This document shows, piece after piece, positions 24,645 through 36,872 of a stretch of 64,000 nt of DNA. The notes beneath the pieces were generated by a model that saw only the letters and a list, made by a program, of their open reading frames with translations, searched no databases and had not been told where the DNA came from. Every line of letters starts with the position of its first letter. The first letter of the stretch is position 1. The DNA comes from Osmia lignaria lignaria (Eukaryota > Arthropoda > Insecta > Hymenoptera > Megachilidae). Location: assembly GCF_051020975.1 (NCBI RefSeq), contig NC_135037.1, forward strand, positions 4,216,001 through 4,280,000, written 5' to 3'. The translations under genes were made by a program, and so were the position numbers.

Positions 24645-25370
24645 CTGTAACCGACAAGACTCGTCAACGTGCGAAACACAGATACTGTACGAAGGTTTAA
24701 CAAGGTAATAAACGGTAGTACGTGTTGTTGGGGTGGGTGGAGGAGTATCTTCGATTAGAAGAGGTCCACGTTCTTCTTCTTGGGTTTTGGCGGTACAAAT
24801 ACTCGAATGAGCAATTGAAACTATGCACGGGTGGATTTTGACGAATATAATAATACATTTTTTTAAATATTGGTGGTATTGTAATCTTTCTGTCAAAAAT
24901 TCAGGTGTCCATTAACTTTCATTTTTATATTATTTTTGGAGCCAACAGGTTGAAAATTCTTCCTTTTCTTTCCTTTTGAAAATATATTATTTACTTACCA
25001 GTGAACTTTCTTGTTTAAAATTAATTTATGTTATAGACAATATTTTTGAACATTGAAGTGTCTTCAATTATCATTTATAAAAATTAAGTAGTTTATCACG
25101 AATATGATCTAATAACTGTGTGTAGTATTCATTTTATTACATTATGTACAGTGTACTTGATTTACTTAATTAATGTAACATGTATTTCTTTATATTAGAA
25201 ATAATTATAATTATTTGTAATGAAATTATGCTCTTCTAACATAACAGTTTCACCATTATCACATATAGTTTCTGAAATCAAATCTATCTTTGATAAATTC
25301 TCAAATGAACCATCTCAGGAACAAAGACCAAAGATACTAATCTCCAAATTTGAATTTAAACTCAATAACT
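24645..25370. other. Gap between T3 and T4
   Basis: AT-rich noncoding DNA. It holds the donor-like CTG|GTAAGT at about 24997 on the minus strand and presumably the T3 3' UTR. Nothing else recognised. Confidence 0.5.
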
Positions 25371-26394
25371 TCATTTTGCAGCCTCGTGGCGACGCAAATG
25401 GGCACTAAGAGTTCCACGTTGGGTGAAACGTTTCTCACAAATTTTACATTTATAAGGTCTTTCTCCAGTATGAGTTCGACGATGCTTAATAAGATACTTC
25501 CTGGAACTAAACGCCTTTCCGCAAAATTCACAAATCTCTGGTTTCTCACCAGTGTGTATCCTGATATGAATCTTCATGTACTGTCGTCTGATCAATTTCC
25601 CACAAACCTCGCAGGCTACCTGACTCTCACCAGTATGAGTCCACAGATGTTCCTTGTAACAATAACTATAGAAAGTCTCAAACCCACAGATCTCACATTT
25701 GTACTTCTTCCTGCTCTCTGGTTGACTATGAATCTTCATGTGACTCCTCAGGTACACGCGATTACCAAAGGACTTGTGACAAATCTCACAAGTACAAGGC
25801 TTGTCATCGCTGTGAACGCTCATGTGTGTCTTCAGGGTTGCCTTCAGGTAGAATCCTTTCTTGCAGACCTCGCAGAATTCCGTGAACTCCTTGTTGTGTC
25901 TTCTGATGTGGATCTTCAGGTAGTACTCCGAGGTCAATTTAGCCCCGCACACGTGACAGATATGAGGGGCACCGTGAAGAGTTTTGTGAACGTTTAAATA
26001 TTTCTTCTTCTTGAAAACTTTGTGACACACGTTGCACTCTATCGGTCCTGTGGAAACGTTCTGATCCTTCTGCTTGATCCTGATAGCTTTATCCTTTGCT
26101 CTGCGCTGTCTCTGTTCGCTTATCGTTGATTCTTTGCATCTAGTTCGCCTATGCTTTAGCAGTTGTATCTTTCTGGCGAAAGTCTCGCAGCAAGAATCGC
26201 AGGCGTATTTCTTCTCTGCCTTCTTCAGGGCTTCCCGAGTTCGAAGGATGGATTGCTCGGTTCTGTGCACCAACAGAGCAGCTTCCGTGTCGAATTCTTC
26301 GTCGCAGGACTCGCATTTACGCGATACTGCCTTCTCGACGACGGTTTTAGGCACTTCGAGTTGCTTGGCTGGTATCGTCTTCACGATTTTCGCT
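25371..26394 (-). CDS. Terminal exon T3, about 10 C2H2 fingers
   Basis: The acceptor gtttccag ends at 26395; the exon starts A|GCG AAA ATC GTG (junction GGA, Gly) and continues to the stop at 25371, 340 residues after the junction. Like T5 and T2 it has no upstream ATG; the nominal start at 26384 is a GTG. The first finger-like unit (CESCDEEFDTEAALLVH) lacks a second His, and the second (CDSCCETFARKIQLLKHRRTRC) is C2HC. Eight further fingers follow, one of them (CEVCGKLIRRQYMKIHIRIH) one residue short. TGEKP/TGERP linkers join the last fingers. It ends HLRRHEAAK. Confidence 0.87.
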
Positions 26395-26969
26395 CTGGAA
26401 ACATAGAACAGGGTTTAAGCAGACCTAAACAGCTATTCAAGGTCGCGCAGAACGAAGACATCAACGGGTTAATTTGAAAATGTTAGAACGGAAACAGCGA
26501 GAAGATAATGCTTCCTCGGATATTCTTGTGTTCCTATGCGATGATTCTTTGATGGCTGGTCGAAGAAAATGTTTACTGATAGATGATGAAGCTACTTACT
26601 GAACGAAGCTGGTCAAGCTGCAGGAAATGATTGGATTTCTTGATGAGGAATGACAAACGTTGCACAGAGACACAGCTACAAAAATGCTGAATGATGATAA
26701 TTCTGATTTTGAAATTTTTCTTATACTTCATACACGTGGTACTATTTTTGTTCATGATGTTGAAGAACCATTTATTTCAGAGATTTTCATTCATAATTAT
26801 TCGCTGAATAGAATATAAAACGGAATGTTTATTGCATCGTTTATTTTTATGAAGTTGCTTACAAAAAGATGTTGCACCTGCTCCAAATAATTAACAATAA
26901 TTCGATGTATCGTGAAAATTAGGGCGGTTGATAATTAGTTGTACATGCATTCGAGGAATATATTATATT

Positions 26970-27131
26970 TTAACACGTTGAGCGTCAAATTTTTAATTAA
27001 GTTGAATGCTGTGCAGAGTCATTAGCACTGCAAATTAGGAATACCAAATAATTAAAAAGAAAATAATAGAAAAATATTATTTTAAATGGCACTAATTAAA
27101 AGCTTGCAATTTGAGACAATCAACGTGTTAA
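26970..27131. mobile_element. TTAA-ended MITE-like element (162 bp)
   Basis: TTAACACGTTGA at the left and TCAACGTGTTAA at the right form a 12-base perfect inverted repeat that includes the TTAA. No coding sequence. A further lone copy of the end sequence lies near 27453-27465. Confidence 0.55.
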
Positions 27132-27170
27132 TTATAGAAACTTCTAATTATGTGGAAGTGTTAATTACTG

Positions 27171-27406
27171 TAGGCTTCCCGAGGAAAAGTGGCGATGTAG
27201 GGAAGGTGATCCTCCAATATATAGTCTTTAGCCTCCCACCACTTTAAATTGATATTTATGTTACTAAATTTTATAACATTTAATAATTAAAAATTATATC
27301 ATTTTTCTTTCTAATTTATATTTATACTTTTAATATTAATATTTTTAAAATATGATCCTGAGAATTCCTACTTCTCCTATATGGCCATTTGCCCTAGGGA
27401 AGCCTA
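27171..27406. mobile_element. TA-flanked inverted-repeat element (236 bp)
   Basis: TAGGCTTCCCGAGG...GTGGC at the left is matched by GCCATTTGCCCTAGGGAAGCCTA at the right, about 23 bases with a few mismatches. The outermost TA could be the target duplication of a Tc1/mariner-type MITE. No transposase inside. Confidence 0.55.
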
Positions 27407-28335
27407 CTTTGCTCGATACTGCACGTTTAGTTAACAGTATGGTCATATGGCGTTCAACGTGTTAATTACCTAATTAAAAATGACGAATTTAGACTTTCTT
27501 TCTCATTAATTGATGCAAATAATTCTATCTACACTTAATAATTCACTAAAGCGACGTATTACTAATAATTATCAACTACAATAATAAAAAAAAAATTGTT
27601 TCTCTTTGCTTCGCACGAGGTGCAAGTAGAAGCCACACATCAAATAAGCTTCTCTCTAAATTGTCTGATACGATTATATTTTTCAATTACAAATTAATAC
27701 AAGTGCAATTTTACAATGTTCGATTAAAAAAAAGAAGAAAAAAAAATAGAATTAATTCCTAGGATAACTATTACGTATGCTGTTTCTCGTACATTTATTA
27801 ACATAATTGAAGACACTATCACAAATTGAAGTACTGGTTCTATTTTAATAACGATTGTTCTTGCACTTAACTTATTTGCACGTATCAAAGCATTAAGAGT
27901 GCTATAGGTGGCTGCCTGATAAGTTCAAAATGTATGACACTTTACATTTATCGATTTTACAACTTGCTGTATAATTATTCCTTAATTCGGATGCTATAAA
28001 TGCACATTATTCCAAATGCATCGCGTAACAACTAAGGCACTATCATATACATTGTGTGTGTGCATTTATTTAATCAAAAGCACCATTCGCACGATTTTAA
28101 TAATTAAAGCAGCAGATCACGTGTGCGTATAAAAAGAAAAAAAAAAGAAAAAGAAGGACTTTGAGTATTCGAGTAACGTGACGTAAAAGAAGATCTTCCA
28201 AAGCGTGGACGGTTGTGTGTCGATAAAATCATACTCGTCAAGGAATTTATCATTCGACGCTTGTGCAAGACGAATCTAAAGTAGAAATTATGAAAATATA
28301 AAGTGTTAACGTCGTAAGAGCTATTTTACACACTT

Positions 28336-28406
28336 TTAACCTTCGTATTCTATATATACGACTTGCAGTTTTCATAGGTTTAAAAAAAACAAGCGAAGAA
28401 GGTTAA
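28336..28406. mobile_element. Short TTAA-ended inverted repeat (71 bp)
   Basis: TTAACCTTCG at the left and CGAAGAAGGTTAA at the right, with TATATATACG inside, as in the larger element at 1970-2594. Probably a deleted member of the same class. Confidence 0.45.
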
Positions 28407-29303
28407 TTTACAATTATCTCTAAACGTTAATTAAAAAAAAAGAAAGAAAAATGGAATTCTTAACAGAATGTATATAATAATTATCGCGGTATAAACTACA
28501 ATTTAATGAAAATATTGTCAAAGGCGAGATTCGATTAAGAAGCTCGTGATTTATAACAAATTCGACCGATTTCGATCAAACTGTGGAAATTTACAATTTT
28601 ATGTAGCAATTTGTTGAATGAAATAATATATAAAATTGCGAACAATGATCAAATATAAAATTACGAATGTGACGAATAAATATTCTAAATGCTAACAATG
28701 AAATATCACTGTCAATATTTCGATTGATCTCGATTTCATCGTATAAAAATAAACGAACATCCGAACGATCGAATACCTACCCTTGCGAACAATCTAAACA
28801 TCCGTATCGTTTCATTCATTATTACAAATATAAAAGAAAGTTGTATCTGTATATTCATAATTATTTGAAAAATTGACGAATTCCTATGCAGCTGTAATTT
28901 CCAGAAGCTGAAAATATACTATTTTCAATATATTACTGTCGTCGCTGAATATCCGATCACGCGATATCGCGTGCGGGAGCCTGAAGGCCTCGAACACTGT
29001 GGCACACGGCGAACCGCTCGTTCCTTGGACCCTAATCATAATAATAAAAAAATATACAAATTTTGAATTCTAAACAAAATAAAAAAGCTACATAGAAATC
29101 AGACAACCCTAGACATTCAGACAACTTCTTTTTATAATTATAACGAACTGATGGTAATCCTATGCAAAAGTAATTAGGCCCGCGTGCATCACCTAATCTA
29201 TACCCAAACGACTTCCATATCTCTCCCAAATATCAAAGATTCTCTTTCTCTCTCAAGGCCTTGTTCATTTCACTGTACCTACATGATTGCCACAGGAAAT
29301 GCC

Positions 29304-30453
29304 CTAGCTAGGTAACAATATAGTGATCGTATCGAGGGACTGTTCCTGATCCTGGATCTCCGAATCCTCCTGTTGCAACTGTTGTTGCTGTTGCTGCTCC
29401 TGTTGCTGTCGAGCAGTCTGCTTGGCGTGGGTTTTCAAGTGAGAGTTCAGCATGGTTTTCGAGGCGAATGATTTATGGCAACAGGTGCATGGGTAGGGTC
29501 GATCGCCGGTGTGACCCCTAAGGTGCACCACCAGGGTGGTTCGTTGGGTGAAGCGTTTCTCGCAGTGGGTGCATTTGTGGGGTCTCTCGCCCGTGTGGGT
29601 GCGTCGATGTACGCTCAAATAATTCTGCGAGATGAATCCTTTACCGCAGAGATCGCAGATGTGCGGTTTCTCGCCGGTGTGCTTGCGCAGATGGACGGTC
29701 AGGTATGTCTTGCTGGACACAGCCTTGCCGCAGACCGGGCAAACGTACTCTTTCTGAGGTCCCACGTTTCCGTGGGTCTTCATGTGGACCAGCAACACCT
29801 GTTTCCTCGAGAAACGTTTGTTGCACAATTCGCAGTGATGCTTCCTTTGAGGGGGCACGTAGTCGGGCTGATGCAGCTTCGTGTGCAGCCTCAGTCCCTG
29901 TCGATAACGGAAGGTCGCGTTGCAGATGTCGCATTGAAATGGCTTTTTGTTGGTATGCATGTTCTGATGCTCCTCGTAGCTGTCCTGCGATACGAAACTT
30001 GCACCGCAGACCTCGCATTCGTATTTGTAGTCGATGTTGTGACGTTTCTGGTGAGCGATCAGGCTCTCCCTGTGATCGGTGACGAAACCGCAGGTCTCGC
30101 AACTATACGCCTCGTCCGTTTCGTGTTCCAACTGATGGTCGGCCAATTCGGCCGCGGTCGCGAAACTACAACCGCAGTGCTCGCAGACCAAATGGTCGTC
30201 CTGAATTTGTACAACTTCCTCTTCGTGGATCTTTATATGCATAGCGAGTTCCTCGTCGGACATGAAACTGTCACCGCAGAGATTGCATTGTACGATAGTG
30301 TCGGTGATGATCACCTCTGCGTTCTCCACCTTAGGCACGTGCAAACTATCATCCGTGATGAGCATCTCTTCTGTATCTTCCTGTTCGTATATCTCGGTGT
30401 CGCATTCCTCCTGTTCATCCTGAGCTGCCACTTCAAGCTTTGACACAAAATAT
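29304..30453 (-). CDS. Terminal exon T2, 10 C2H2 fingers and a polyQ tail
   Basis: The acceptor tttccag ends at 30454; the exon starts A|TAT TTT GTG TCA (junction GGA, Gly) and runs to the stop at 29304, 382 residues after the junction. The leader is Glu/Asp-rich (EQEDTEEMLITDD). Ten fingers run from CNLCGDSFMSDEELAMH to CTCCHKSFASKTMLNSH, with TGEKP, TGERP and TGDRP linkers between the last four. The C-terminus is a glutamine-rich stretch (ARQQQEQQQQQQLQQ) followed by SEIQDQEQSLDTITILLPS. PolyQ tracts often act in activation or oligomerisation and may vary in length; that is inference. No HPG.PP tail. Confidence 0.87.
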
Positions 30454-32769
30454 CTGGAAAGAAGAGAGACACAAAACGGCGGTCAATCAATAGTTGAATT
30501 CATGCTCGATCGTTATACTGTACTCTTTTTTTTTTTCCTTTAAGGGACTTTTTTATCTTTTAGCAGATTTTTGTTTGCGGGGAGAATCGGTCAAACATCC
30601 GTGAACATCTTTATAAAATGAAACACATTTATAGAAGTGCCTCGGTGCTTTCCAGTATTTTCTTTATTCAATTCCTGTATTTAAAACCTCTTCCTTGTCT
30701 CGCTATAAATTATTCTTAGATAAATATATTCGTTTAATTCTATACACATTTGTTTTAGGACTATTCGGTACATTTTGTTCAGAAGTATATTATTATTTAT
30801 TCGTACAATAATTATAATATACTTCTGAAAAACGTTACTCGATTCTATTTAACACAATCGAGTATATTAAATAATTTATTTCATGTTCTCGATGACTCTT
30901 ATGTAAATGGGCAATAATTAAAAAAAAAAATAAATAAAAATAATTAGCAAAGTTGCGTTATATATTTTGTGAGGAAAAAGTGTTAAATATTCAACAAATC
31001 GTACATAAATTTATAATCGTGTCATATAATTTCGTATATTTAATTGTTTCATCGATAGCAATCTCTGCTGCACACTTACCGACACGATGCACTGTTTTAT
31101 CGACAGCGCAGTCACATGACACGATCCGCCATCTTAGATTTACCCAAATAAATTGCCACTCAAATACCCAACATTTAATTTCAATATTTATATTACCCTC
31201 AATAAAAAGAATGTAAAACATTTCATACGTTAACCATATTTCTCATCTTCCTACCCTCAAAATTACCTAATTTAAATAAAAAAATAACAATCACTGGTAT
31301 AAGTTACTACACCCCAAAATATGATTTTCTTTTGAGAAAATCTAGATTTTTAGTCATCGAGCGTTTTGCTATTCAGTATAATAACCAAACCAATTATTTT
31401 ATTCGATTTTTACTCGAATGATTTGCTTCAGAATAAAATTTTTCTAAGTTTGAAAATAAAACTTAAATGGTGATACGGATACTATAGCTTCCTGTTGCAC
31501 ATACGTGAATTATGATGTATCAATGAATCGTTAATTAAAAATAGTTACAGATATTCCAATAACATTGAAAACTTTAATTAGACGAAAAAATTACATTGAA
31601 GAGTGATAAAATTCATAGAAATTCTTCAGCAACGATCACGTCCAACGATTAATCACAACTATGTTATGTAATAATATTAGTAGCAAAGATCTTCCACGAG
31701 ATTACATAGAAATATTTAAGCGTCTTCATACTTACGTCTTACGATATTCATGTAACATGTAATAACCCTGTACTTACATTAATCAGAGGCACATGAATTC
31801 ATCGTTAAGGCTGAAATACTAACTGTATCATTTCTATCTATCAATTTAACCAAGAAATGTTTAAAATAATTGTACATTTTCAAGATAATCGTATACTAAT
31901 GTTTTCCTATCATTTTAACAGTAATTTGTAAACATCAAGTAACTTCTAAATACGCATTTAATTATTACAATTAGCTTCCCTATTTAGGATGTCTCCTTTT
32001 TTTCTATCGATTAAAAATTCTCAAAAATTCTATTTTTTTTTTTTTTGTTAGGCACATTTAAACTTAGCTCGCTACACAGGTACTAATTTTAGTTGTAGCT
32101 AATTTCACGAACCGAATCTCAGAAGTGATTACCCTATCCTTTGAACTATTCAGAATGTACACGAACGAACAATATCACAGTGACAACATGCACGTTACAC
32201 GCAAGATTAATTAAATTACTATTTTTGTCATAGACTTCTATAGTTAACAATTAACAAATGTTTCGATTTAAAAACGTAGTAAATCATCACGATCGGTAAA
32301 CTTTGTAAAACTATCAACACAATAATTCTAATAAAATCTTATTACAGTAATAAGGCTATCTACTTAATTGTAATCAATCTTCAGGCACTTTATGATCTGT
32401 TTCCAGAAGAAATTAAAAAAAAGAATTCTAAGTTTGTCTCCATTGAGACCTCTAATTTAAATCTAAATTTTGTTACTATTGACTAGAAAGAAATGAAATA
32501 TTAATACTTTGATTGCCACGTCACAAATACCTGGATGATAAGTAAATTTTAATTTAAAAAATCTGACTCCCATTTTATTTCTCCAGCTCTACTAAATTTT
32601 GCTAATAATAAAATTATTCCGTGGCGTTTAAAGTGTTAAATGATACTCTTAAATAAAAAATAAATCATAACCCAAAGTATTTCTTAATTTCCATGATCAA
32701 ATATGAATCAGTGTCTGGTGCACGTTTTAACGTGCATCCATTGAACAACCTGTATCCATCCAGGGATAT
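30454..32769. other. Gap between T1 and T2; possible internal first exon
   Basis: Mostly AT-rich DNA, including the 3' UTR of T1. The exception is about 31140-31080, a GC-richer patch on the minus strand with AAGATGGCGGATCG and, about 45 bases later, GTCG|GTAAGTG, a strong donor. It could be a noncoding first exon that splices to T2. No other feature recognised. Confidence 0.4.
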
Positions 32770-33850
32770 TTAATGCTTTTTCATATGATTCAGCATGATG
32801 GTTCTGGTGACGAATCCTTTACCGCACAACGTGCACGTGTAAGGACGTTCCCCGGTGTGATACCGACGATGGACGGTAAGCGTGGAGGCCTGTGTGAAGG
32901 ACTTGCCGCACATGGCACAAAGGTACGGTCTCTCCCCGGTATGGATACGTTGATGCACCACATAGTACTTGCGATGGGTGAAACCTTTGCCGCATACGTC
33001 GCAGACGAGCGGTCTGGACCTGTGTACGGCCTTGTGGGTCGTCAACGATTCGATGCTCGCGAATTGCTTGGAACACGAGTCGCACGGGTACGAGGCTAGA
33101 GGCTTGTTCGTGGCCGCTACAGCGCCGCTAATACTGCTAGTTACCGGATCACCGGAAGGCACAACGGTGTCGGCGATTCTATTGTTACCCGTCGAAACAG
33201 GCTTGTGAGTTTTCGCGTGATGATTGTACAAGTTTCGTGTCTCGAACCGCATCATACACCTCGGACAGGAGTAAGGTTTCTCCTGTCCTACCTCGTGCAT
33301 CCTTCGGTGCCGTTCGAGAAGGGTACGGTACCGAAAACTGGCCGGGCAACGGTCGCACACGAAAGTTTTCTCGACGTTCATCGAGGTCGATATCGTCGGT
33401 AAGGAGGCGCACGAGGTTGCCGGCACGGAATGAGTCACCTCGTGCATCCGCAGATGGCTCAGAGCGAAGAACGTTCGCGAGCAAATGTTGCACGAATACC
33501 TCATTGGGTTCTCTATATTCTGCTCGAATTCCGGCAGAGCCGGGTGACTTGTCCTTATATGGTAATTCAGTTTAAGCGTGCTTCGAAACTCGAGGCCGCA
33601 CGTGGGACACGGATGGGACTCGGTGACGAACTGCACGTGGTCCATCAGGTTCTGATCGGAACACATGGACGGTAAGTGGGACGGGATGGTTTGAAACGTC
33701 GAGGGCATCATCGATGACTGATTGGAGTACATCGAGTTGTTCTGAAGCAGGGTACACGTGACGGGTAGACCGGGGTCCCCCGTCTCGGGCGATGGCGAAA
33801 GTATCTGACGCAGCATCCCCGATAATCCGCCGAATGTCTCGCTTCCTTCC
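32770..33850 (-). CDS. Terminal exon T1, 8 C2H2 fingers
   Basis: This is the terminal exon nearest the common exons. The acceptor gtcgatttcag ends at 33851; the exon starts G|GAA GGA AGC GAG and runs to the stop at 32770, 359 residues after the Gly junction. The ORF can be extended upstream to 33891, but that part is intron here. The leader (about 80 residues) is Ser/Pro/Met-rich (SMYSNQSSMMPS). Eight fingers follow, with a Ser/Thr/Val spacer between fingers 4 and 5 (STGNNRIADTVVPSGD), then TGERP linkers; it ends HMKKH with no tail. A possible AATAAA lies at 32579-32574, about 190 bases past the stop. Confidence 0.87.
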
Positions 33851-35758
33851 CTGAAATCGACAAAACCCAAGGACAATGCAGCGGCGAACAATACTGTACG
33901 GGTGCGCGTATATCATTGTCATTTGATTCGTTCTGGTGATTGTCTTTCACGATTTCTCTCTTGCGACAGGCGGTGTGTTAAGAATAGGAAAAGCAGAGAA
34001 AGAGAGAATATCGAACGCTGCGTGATGCTTTTCGGCAAATGTGACCGTGCGCTAAGTGCTTGGGCATTGTGATTCTTTCTTTTCCAGACACAGCAGTACA
34101 CAGTGCAACCAGAGCGCGGGTGCAGATTGAGATCAAGAAATTTTTGTCGTCGTCGTCGTTCTCTATTATCTTCACGATTTTATTCTTTTCACTTTACCAT
34201 CAAATATCTTACCTTTTATTATTTAAATCAATACAAAATCGTTGCGACGAATATAAAACAGGATTTTATTTTTATTAAAAATGATCTACTAAAGAAACTA
34301 ATTAAAAGGAAACACTAACACGTTTCGTGACTAATCTTAGAAACTATGCCTCCTCTTTCCACGTCTTTAGACTGGTGACAAATTAGCACAAACTCAGAAA
34401 GAAATTAAAAGTTTTCTCTACAGCAAACCAGCAGAAGGAAGGAAAATAGTTAAGCTACAAAACTTGGCAAAAAAGTTAATAGAAGCAAACCCTTGCTAAA
34501 AAATCATTATTCTTTACTAATGATACAGGTATGTTTAGAAATTAAAGTAAATTAGTATTAGAAGAAAAATGTTCATTCTCACCTGTTAAGTGGTATCCGT
34601 GCACTGTCCTCTTCTCTTCTTCTCTTGGCACTAACTTCTTCCAAAAATTTTCTTCTCAAATATTTCACTCATAATTATAAACACACTTGGAGTAAATAGT
34701 AAAATATCAAACAATTTGTCCACAGACAAAATTGCAAATTCAGTACATCTTGCAAAAATGAAGATGTACCATTAAAAATGAACAATATAAAATGCAGCAT
34801 TAAAGCTTGCATCGTTAACCATCGCGCATCGCAGCCTGGTAATAATTATTTAAAAAAAAACAGTCTGGTTAATTTTCCACCAAACTGCAAAAAGAAAAAA
34901 ATAACGCGCGCAAAATAGGCAACGCGTTATTGAAATTTGTAAACTTCAAGCGCAGCAAATTTTCAGCAAAAAAAGTCTGCTGAAGCATGCACTCAAGTTT
35001 CAATAGAAAGCATCTCGCGTATTTTTCTGTATCACGTTAAATAAGAACGTGATAACAGAAAAAAAAAACGTTAATGAACAATAAATTTCATCAAATATAA
35101 ATTACGCTTACAAACTATTGAAATTAAAAATATAAAAGCATAATACTCGCCTTAAGAAGAGTATTGCTCGATGTCCTCTTCGTATGTTTCTCAAACGATG
35201 ATCGTTCTTCAATCTTCGATATTATTCTAATCATTTTTTCTCTTCGTATTTATGTTAAATCGATCGATTTCATTTTTATTTAAAGAAAAAAAAAAATAGC
35301 ACTTGTATTGAACTGGCAAGATCGCCAGTTAGACAATAGCAATCGAAACCGAGACCGTGGCACGAACAGCACCATTTATTTATCAGCGGTTCTAGTGCGC
35401 AGTTAACAGAACGATAGCACTTACAAGCTAACCGGTATACTAAAGTAAACTATATGGTCCTGACGATAATGTAAAAGCGTAGGCATTTGGAAAGCACGAA
35501 GACGACAAGAAACGGTATGGCTTGTTTCGTTTGGTTTCTCTCATTACGAATTGTAATACAGCTTGGTGATCATTTTCGTATCCACCAAGCGCGTCTATCA
35601 TCGTGACGTTAGCTTACGAAATTATTAGTTTGTGATTTTAGATCTTTTTCTTTTTTTTTTTTTTGTCGGCCTAATTGTTTGGCCGTGTGCGGCATTTTGT
35701 GCCTTCACGTAAGCGTGGGATATTGATACTGACACATGTAAACATCTGGTTTCCAATT

Positions 35759-35867
35759 GAACAGAGGGATTATGTACTTATTGTTACGTGTTAAAAATAA
35801 AGACTATTCAATTATGATTTACATACTGATTAAGAGATGACGTGTAATTAGTAGAATCCCTCTGTTC
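35759..35867. repeat. Short element with 13-bp inverted ends
   Basis: GAACAGAGGGATT (35759-35771) and AATCCCTCTGTTC (35855-35867) are perfect inverted repeats enclosing about 83 AT-rich bases. It may be a short MITE; only the ends pair well. Confidence 0.5.
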
Positions 35868-35899
35868 ATTTATTGTACACGTATCGAATAATAACTAGG

Positions 35900-36000
35900 A
35901 TAGAGTTCATTTAAATAGGAGCATGTGTGATATATTATATCTTGTGTGATATAAGTTCCAATGATTCAGTTAAGATAATTCTTATTGAAATGAACTCTAT
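35900..36000. repeat. Second short element with 13-bp inverted ends
   Basis: ATAGAGTTCATTT (35900-35912) and AAATGAACTCTAT (35988-36000) are perfect inverted repeats 101 bases end to end, just downstream of a similar-sized pair with a different sequence. Confidence 0.5.
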
Positions 36001-36591
36001 GTACATGCTATTACATGTAGGAATATCGAAGTATTTTGCAATTTGTTTCATGCAGTGAATGTATTTCTAGAGATTGTATTAATTTTGCTGCAGGTTGAAC
36101 GAATGGATTGAATGAATGTTCTTAGTTTGCGATGCCGGATGTCAAATTGCAAAATACAGAGAGCCAAAGATGGTTGTGGGGTGTGTATGAACTTACCTCG
36201 TAATCTTGCACCTTATTCGTTCGAATCAGGTGACTAACTCTCAAATATCTATTTGAAAATTGAAAAATTAAAATTCTACTACATGTCTAACTGTACCAGT
36301 GATTTCATTAAAAAGATTTGGAATTTTTTGTAATTATATTCAATACACAATTGTAATAAGAGAAAATGAATGATAATCAAAATGAAGGGAAATAATACAA
36401 CTCGTTTTTGTACTTTATGCAATAAATTATTAAATCATGAATTAAATTATCTATTAATTTATTTTAAATCACGAAAATTTTGAATTTGTAAAAAAAAAGG
36501 ATAATTAAACTGTTTGTGTGGGTGTTTGTGATCTCCACAACAGAACGGCACCTTTGGCTCTGAAAGTACGAAATATGGATAAAAGACTCAC

Positions 36592-36769
36592 CCAGTTTTG
36601 GGATCCCCATCTGCAGTCTGTGGCATTGGCATCTCAGGCATGTCTGAGATTTTCTGCTGTAGCCCTGAAGGGCCTGCTTCGTCACACGCCAAGGAAACAT
36701 TTACAAAAGTGGTAGGCTCTATAGTTCTATTATTGGGATCTTCTTCGCTTTCTTCTTTTACAGGTAGGC
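36592..36769 (-). CDS. Common exon 4, acidic linker with phase-2 donor
   Basis: The acceptor ttttttcag ends at 36770 and the first two bases (GC) complete the Gly codon begun in common exon 3. It encodes LPVKEESEEDPNN, then a Met/Pro-rich stretch (SDMPEMPMPQTADGD). VKEE is a sumoylation-type motif. The exon ends ACT GG|GTGAGT, a near-consensus donor leaving GG. Reading on without splicing gives GGG TGA, so retention of this intron would stop the protein right after Gly. This donor is the proposed hub for all thirteen terminal exons. Confidence 0.8.
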
Positions 36770-36872
36770 CTGAAAAAAAAAATGAAAATCCAAACGTACA
36801 AATTAGTATTTCAATGTTTCTTTTAAAAATAAATGTACTTAAACAAAAAAGTAACATAAGCATTCAATGCAC

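Larger units (their letters stand above)
26395..29303. other. Gap between T2 and T3, rich in small repeats
   Basis: No coding exon recognised. It contains a TTAA-ended element (26970-27131), a TA-flanked inverted-repeat element (27171-27406), a 71-base TTAA-ended inverted repeat (28336-28406), a lone TTCAACGTGTTAA end near 27453, and a possible mariner-like end (TAGGTGGCTGCCTGATAAGT) near 27906. T2 3' UTR presumably occupies the right end. Confidence 0.5.
33851..36591. other. Long intron between the common exons and T1
   Basis: I see no convincing coding exon. Two donor-like sites on the minus strand could belong to unrecognised noncoding or small exons: TTACGAG|GTAAGT with the exon end at 36197, and AACAG|GTGAGA with the exon end at 34583. 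The stretch also holds two short inverted-repeat elements (35759-35867, 35900-36000), poly-T tracts, and AACTGGC...GCCAGTT near 35310-35330. Confidence 0.5.

Noticed and set aside
4400..26600. A donor-like GTAAGT upstream of nearly every terminal exon as evidence for one promoter per exon
   Set aside because: The number found on the minus strand is close to what AT-rich DNA gives by chance, and most lack a GC-rich start region. Only the 31.1-kb case was kept.
442..33675. Plus-strand ORFs across the finger exons
   Set aside because: They are antisense shadows of the minus-strand C2H2 exons; their translations show only the antisense periodicity of the finger repeats.
2645..33891. Calling each finger ORF a separate intronless gene starting at its first ATG
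   Set aside because: T2, T3 and T5 have no ATG at a sensible start (their nominal starts are GTG), several exons are open far upstream of the first ATG to a splice acceptor, and all share phase 2.
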